From the NCBI GenBank assembly GCA_011390235.1, contig JAABSS010000050.1, positions 1 to 6,112 on the forward strand: a stretch of DNA of 6,112 nucleotides, written 5' to 3'. Positions 5,905-6,112 of this stretch are shown here, piece after piece; the stretch's first letter is position 1, and every line of letters begins with the position of its first letter. The notes beneath the pieces are model-generated. The model saw only the letters and a list, made by a program, of their open reading frames with translations, was not told the origin of the DNA and made no database searches. The translations under genes were made by a program, and so were the position numbers. The DNA is from Desulfotignum sp. GTDB taxonomy: Bacteria > Desulfobacterota > Desulfobacteria > Desulfobacterales > Desulfobacteraceae.

Positions 5905-6112
5905 CCAGCCCTATGGCCGGGCAGGGAACTTATTCTCGGTCCGGCTATTTCAAAGAGCGATCCAAATTTCAGGCATTCAAATGTTATACCCAAATATTCG
6001 GTTTGGTGAATACTCCAAACTCGGATAATATGTGAGTACCTTTTTTTTAGAAAAAAGCACACGGATTTTAATGAAAATCGCCAATATGGCCATCACTTTT
6101 TATCCATTTATA
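5905..6112. other. Non-coding tail with hairpin and possible promoter
   Basis: No convincing gene is visible. GCCC/GGGC around 5909-5919 can form a small stem but has no T-run, so no clear terminator ends the symporter transcript here. An imperfect hairpin lies at 5994-6031 and a possible rightward promoter overlaps it. A T8/A6 tract pair is found at 6041-6056. Fourteen codons open to the right edge from ATG 6071 are too few to judge. Confidence 0.6.
5994..6031. repeat. Imperfect inverted repeat overlapping a possible promoter
   Basis: GTTTGG (6001-6006) and CCAAAC (6015-6020) are perfect reverse complements with an eight-base centre. The symmetry continues, with bulges, through CG/CG to ATATT (5994-5998) and AATAT (6027-6031). 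TTGGTG (6003-6008), a 17-base gap and TAATAT (6026-6031) resemble a -35/-10 pair, so the repeat could be an operator inside a promoter for a gene beyond the right edge. It has no T-run directly after it. Confidence 0.4.

Noticed and set aside
6040..6057. T8/A6 tract as a terminator
   Set aside because: The stem would be almost only A-T pairs with no GC-rich part, so a functional rho-independent terminator is unlikely.
6068..6112. Partial genes at the right edge on either strand
   Set aside because: Each is only 14 codons open to the edge, with a weak or no RBS; too little to call.

Overview
The window looks like chromosomal DNA of an anaerobic Deltaproteobacterium (Desulfobacterota, possibly a Desulfobacter/Desulfobacterium-type sulfate reducer). 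This is inferred from moderate GC content, a multi-PAS hybrid histidine kinase with a periplasmic solute-binding sensor, and the style of the transporter and integrase remnants. No marker gene fixes the taxon.

Layout. (1) Positions 1-3166, minus strand: a large hybrid sensor histidine kinase of about 1,055 visible residues. It has a signal peptide, a bacterial extracellular solute-binding type 3 domain, one transmembrane helix, three PAS/PAC units, HisKA, HATPase_c and a C-terminal receiver. It runs off the left edge with only the last residues of the receiver missing, and it probably starts at TTG. (2) Positions 3266-3532, minus strand: a small unrecognised ORF just upstream of the kinase, in the same frame and separated from it by a TAA stop. 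(3) Positions 3533-3800: an AT-rich divergent intergenic region with several inverted repeats and a good sigma70-type extended -10 promoter facing right. (4) Positions 3853-4023: a well-conserved cobalamin (B12) riboswitch, followed by a hairpin at 4051-4098 that can hide the Shine-Dalgarno sequence of the next gene. (5) Positions 4108-5679, plus strand: a sodium:solute symporter (SSS family) of 523 residues, the only gene directly downstream of the riboswitch. (6) Positions 5683-5904: a short ORF whose second half is the C-terminal active-site segment of a tyrosine recombinase, a decayed mobile-element remnant. (7) Positions 5905-6112: non-coding, with an imperfect hairpin/possible operator and a possible promoter.

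The most interesting unit is promoter, B12 aptamer, SD-sequestering hairpin and SSS symporter. The sequence predicts that this transporter is made when cobalamin is scarce. Its substrate could therefore be a cobalamin precursor, or a compound used by a B12-independent alternative route. SSS proteins are not among the classical B12 or cobalt importers (BtuB/BtuCDF, CbiMNQO, HoxN, Cbt). The divergent kinase is a separate transcription unit, and nothing in the window shows that it controls the transporter.
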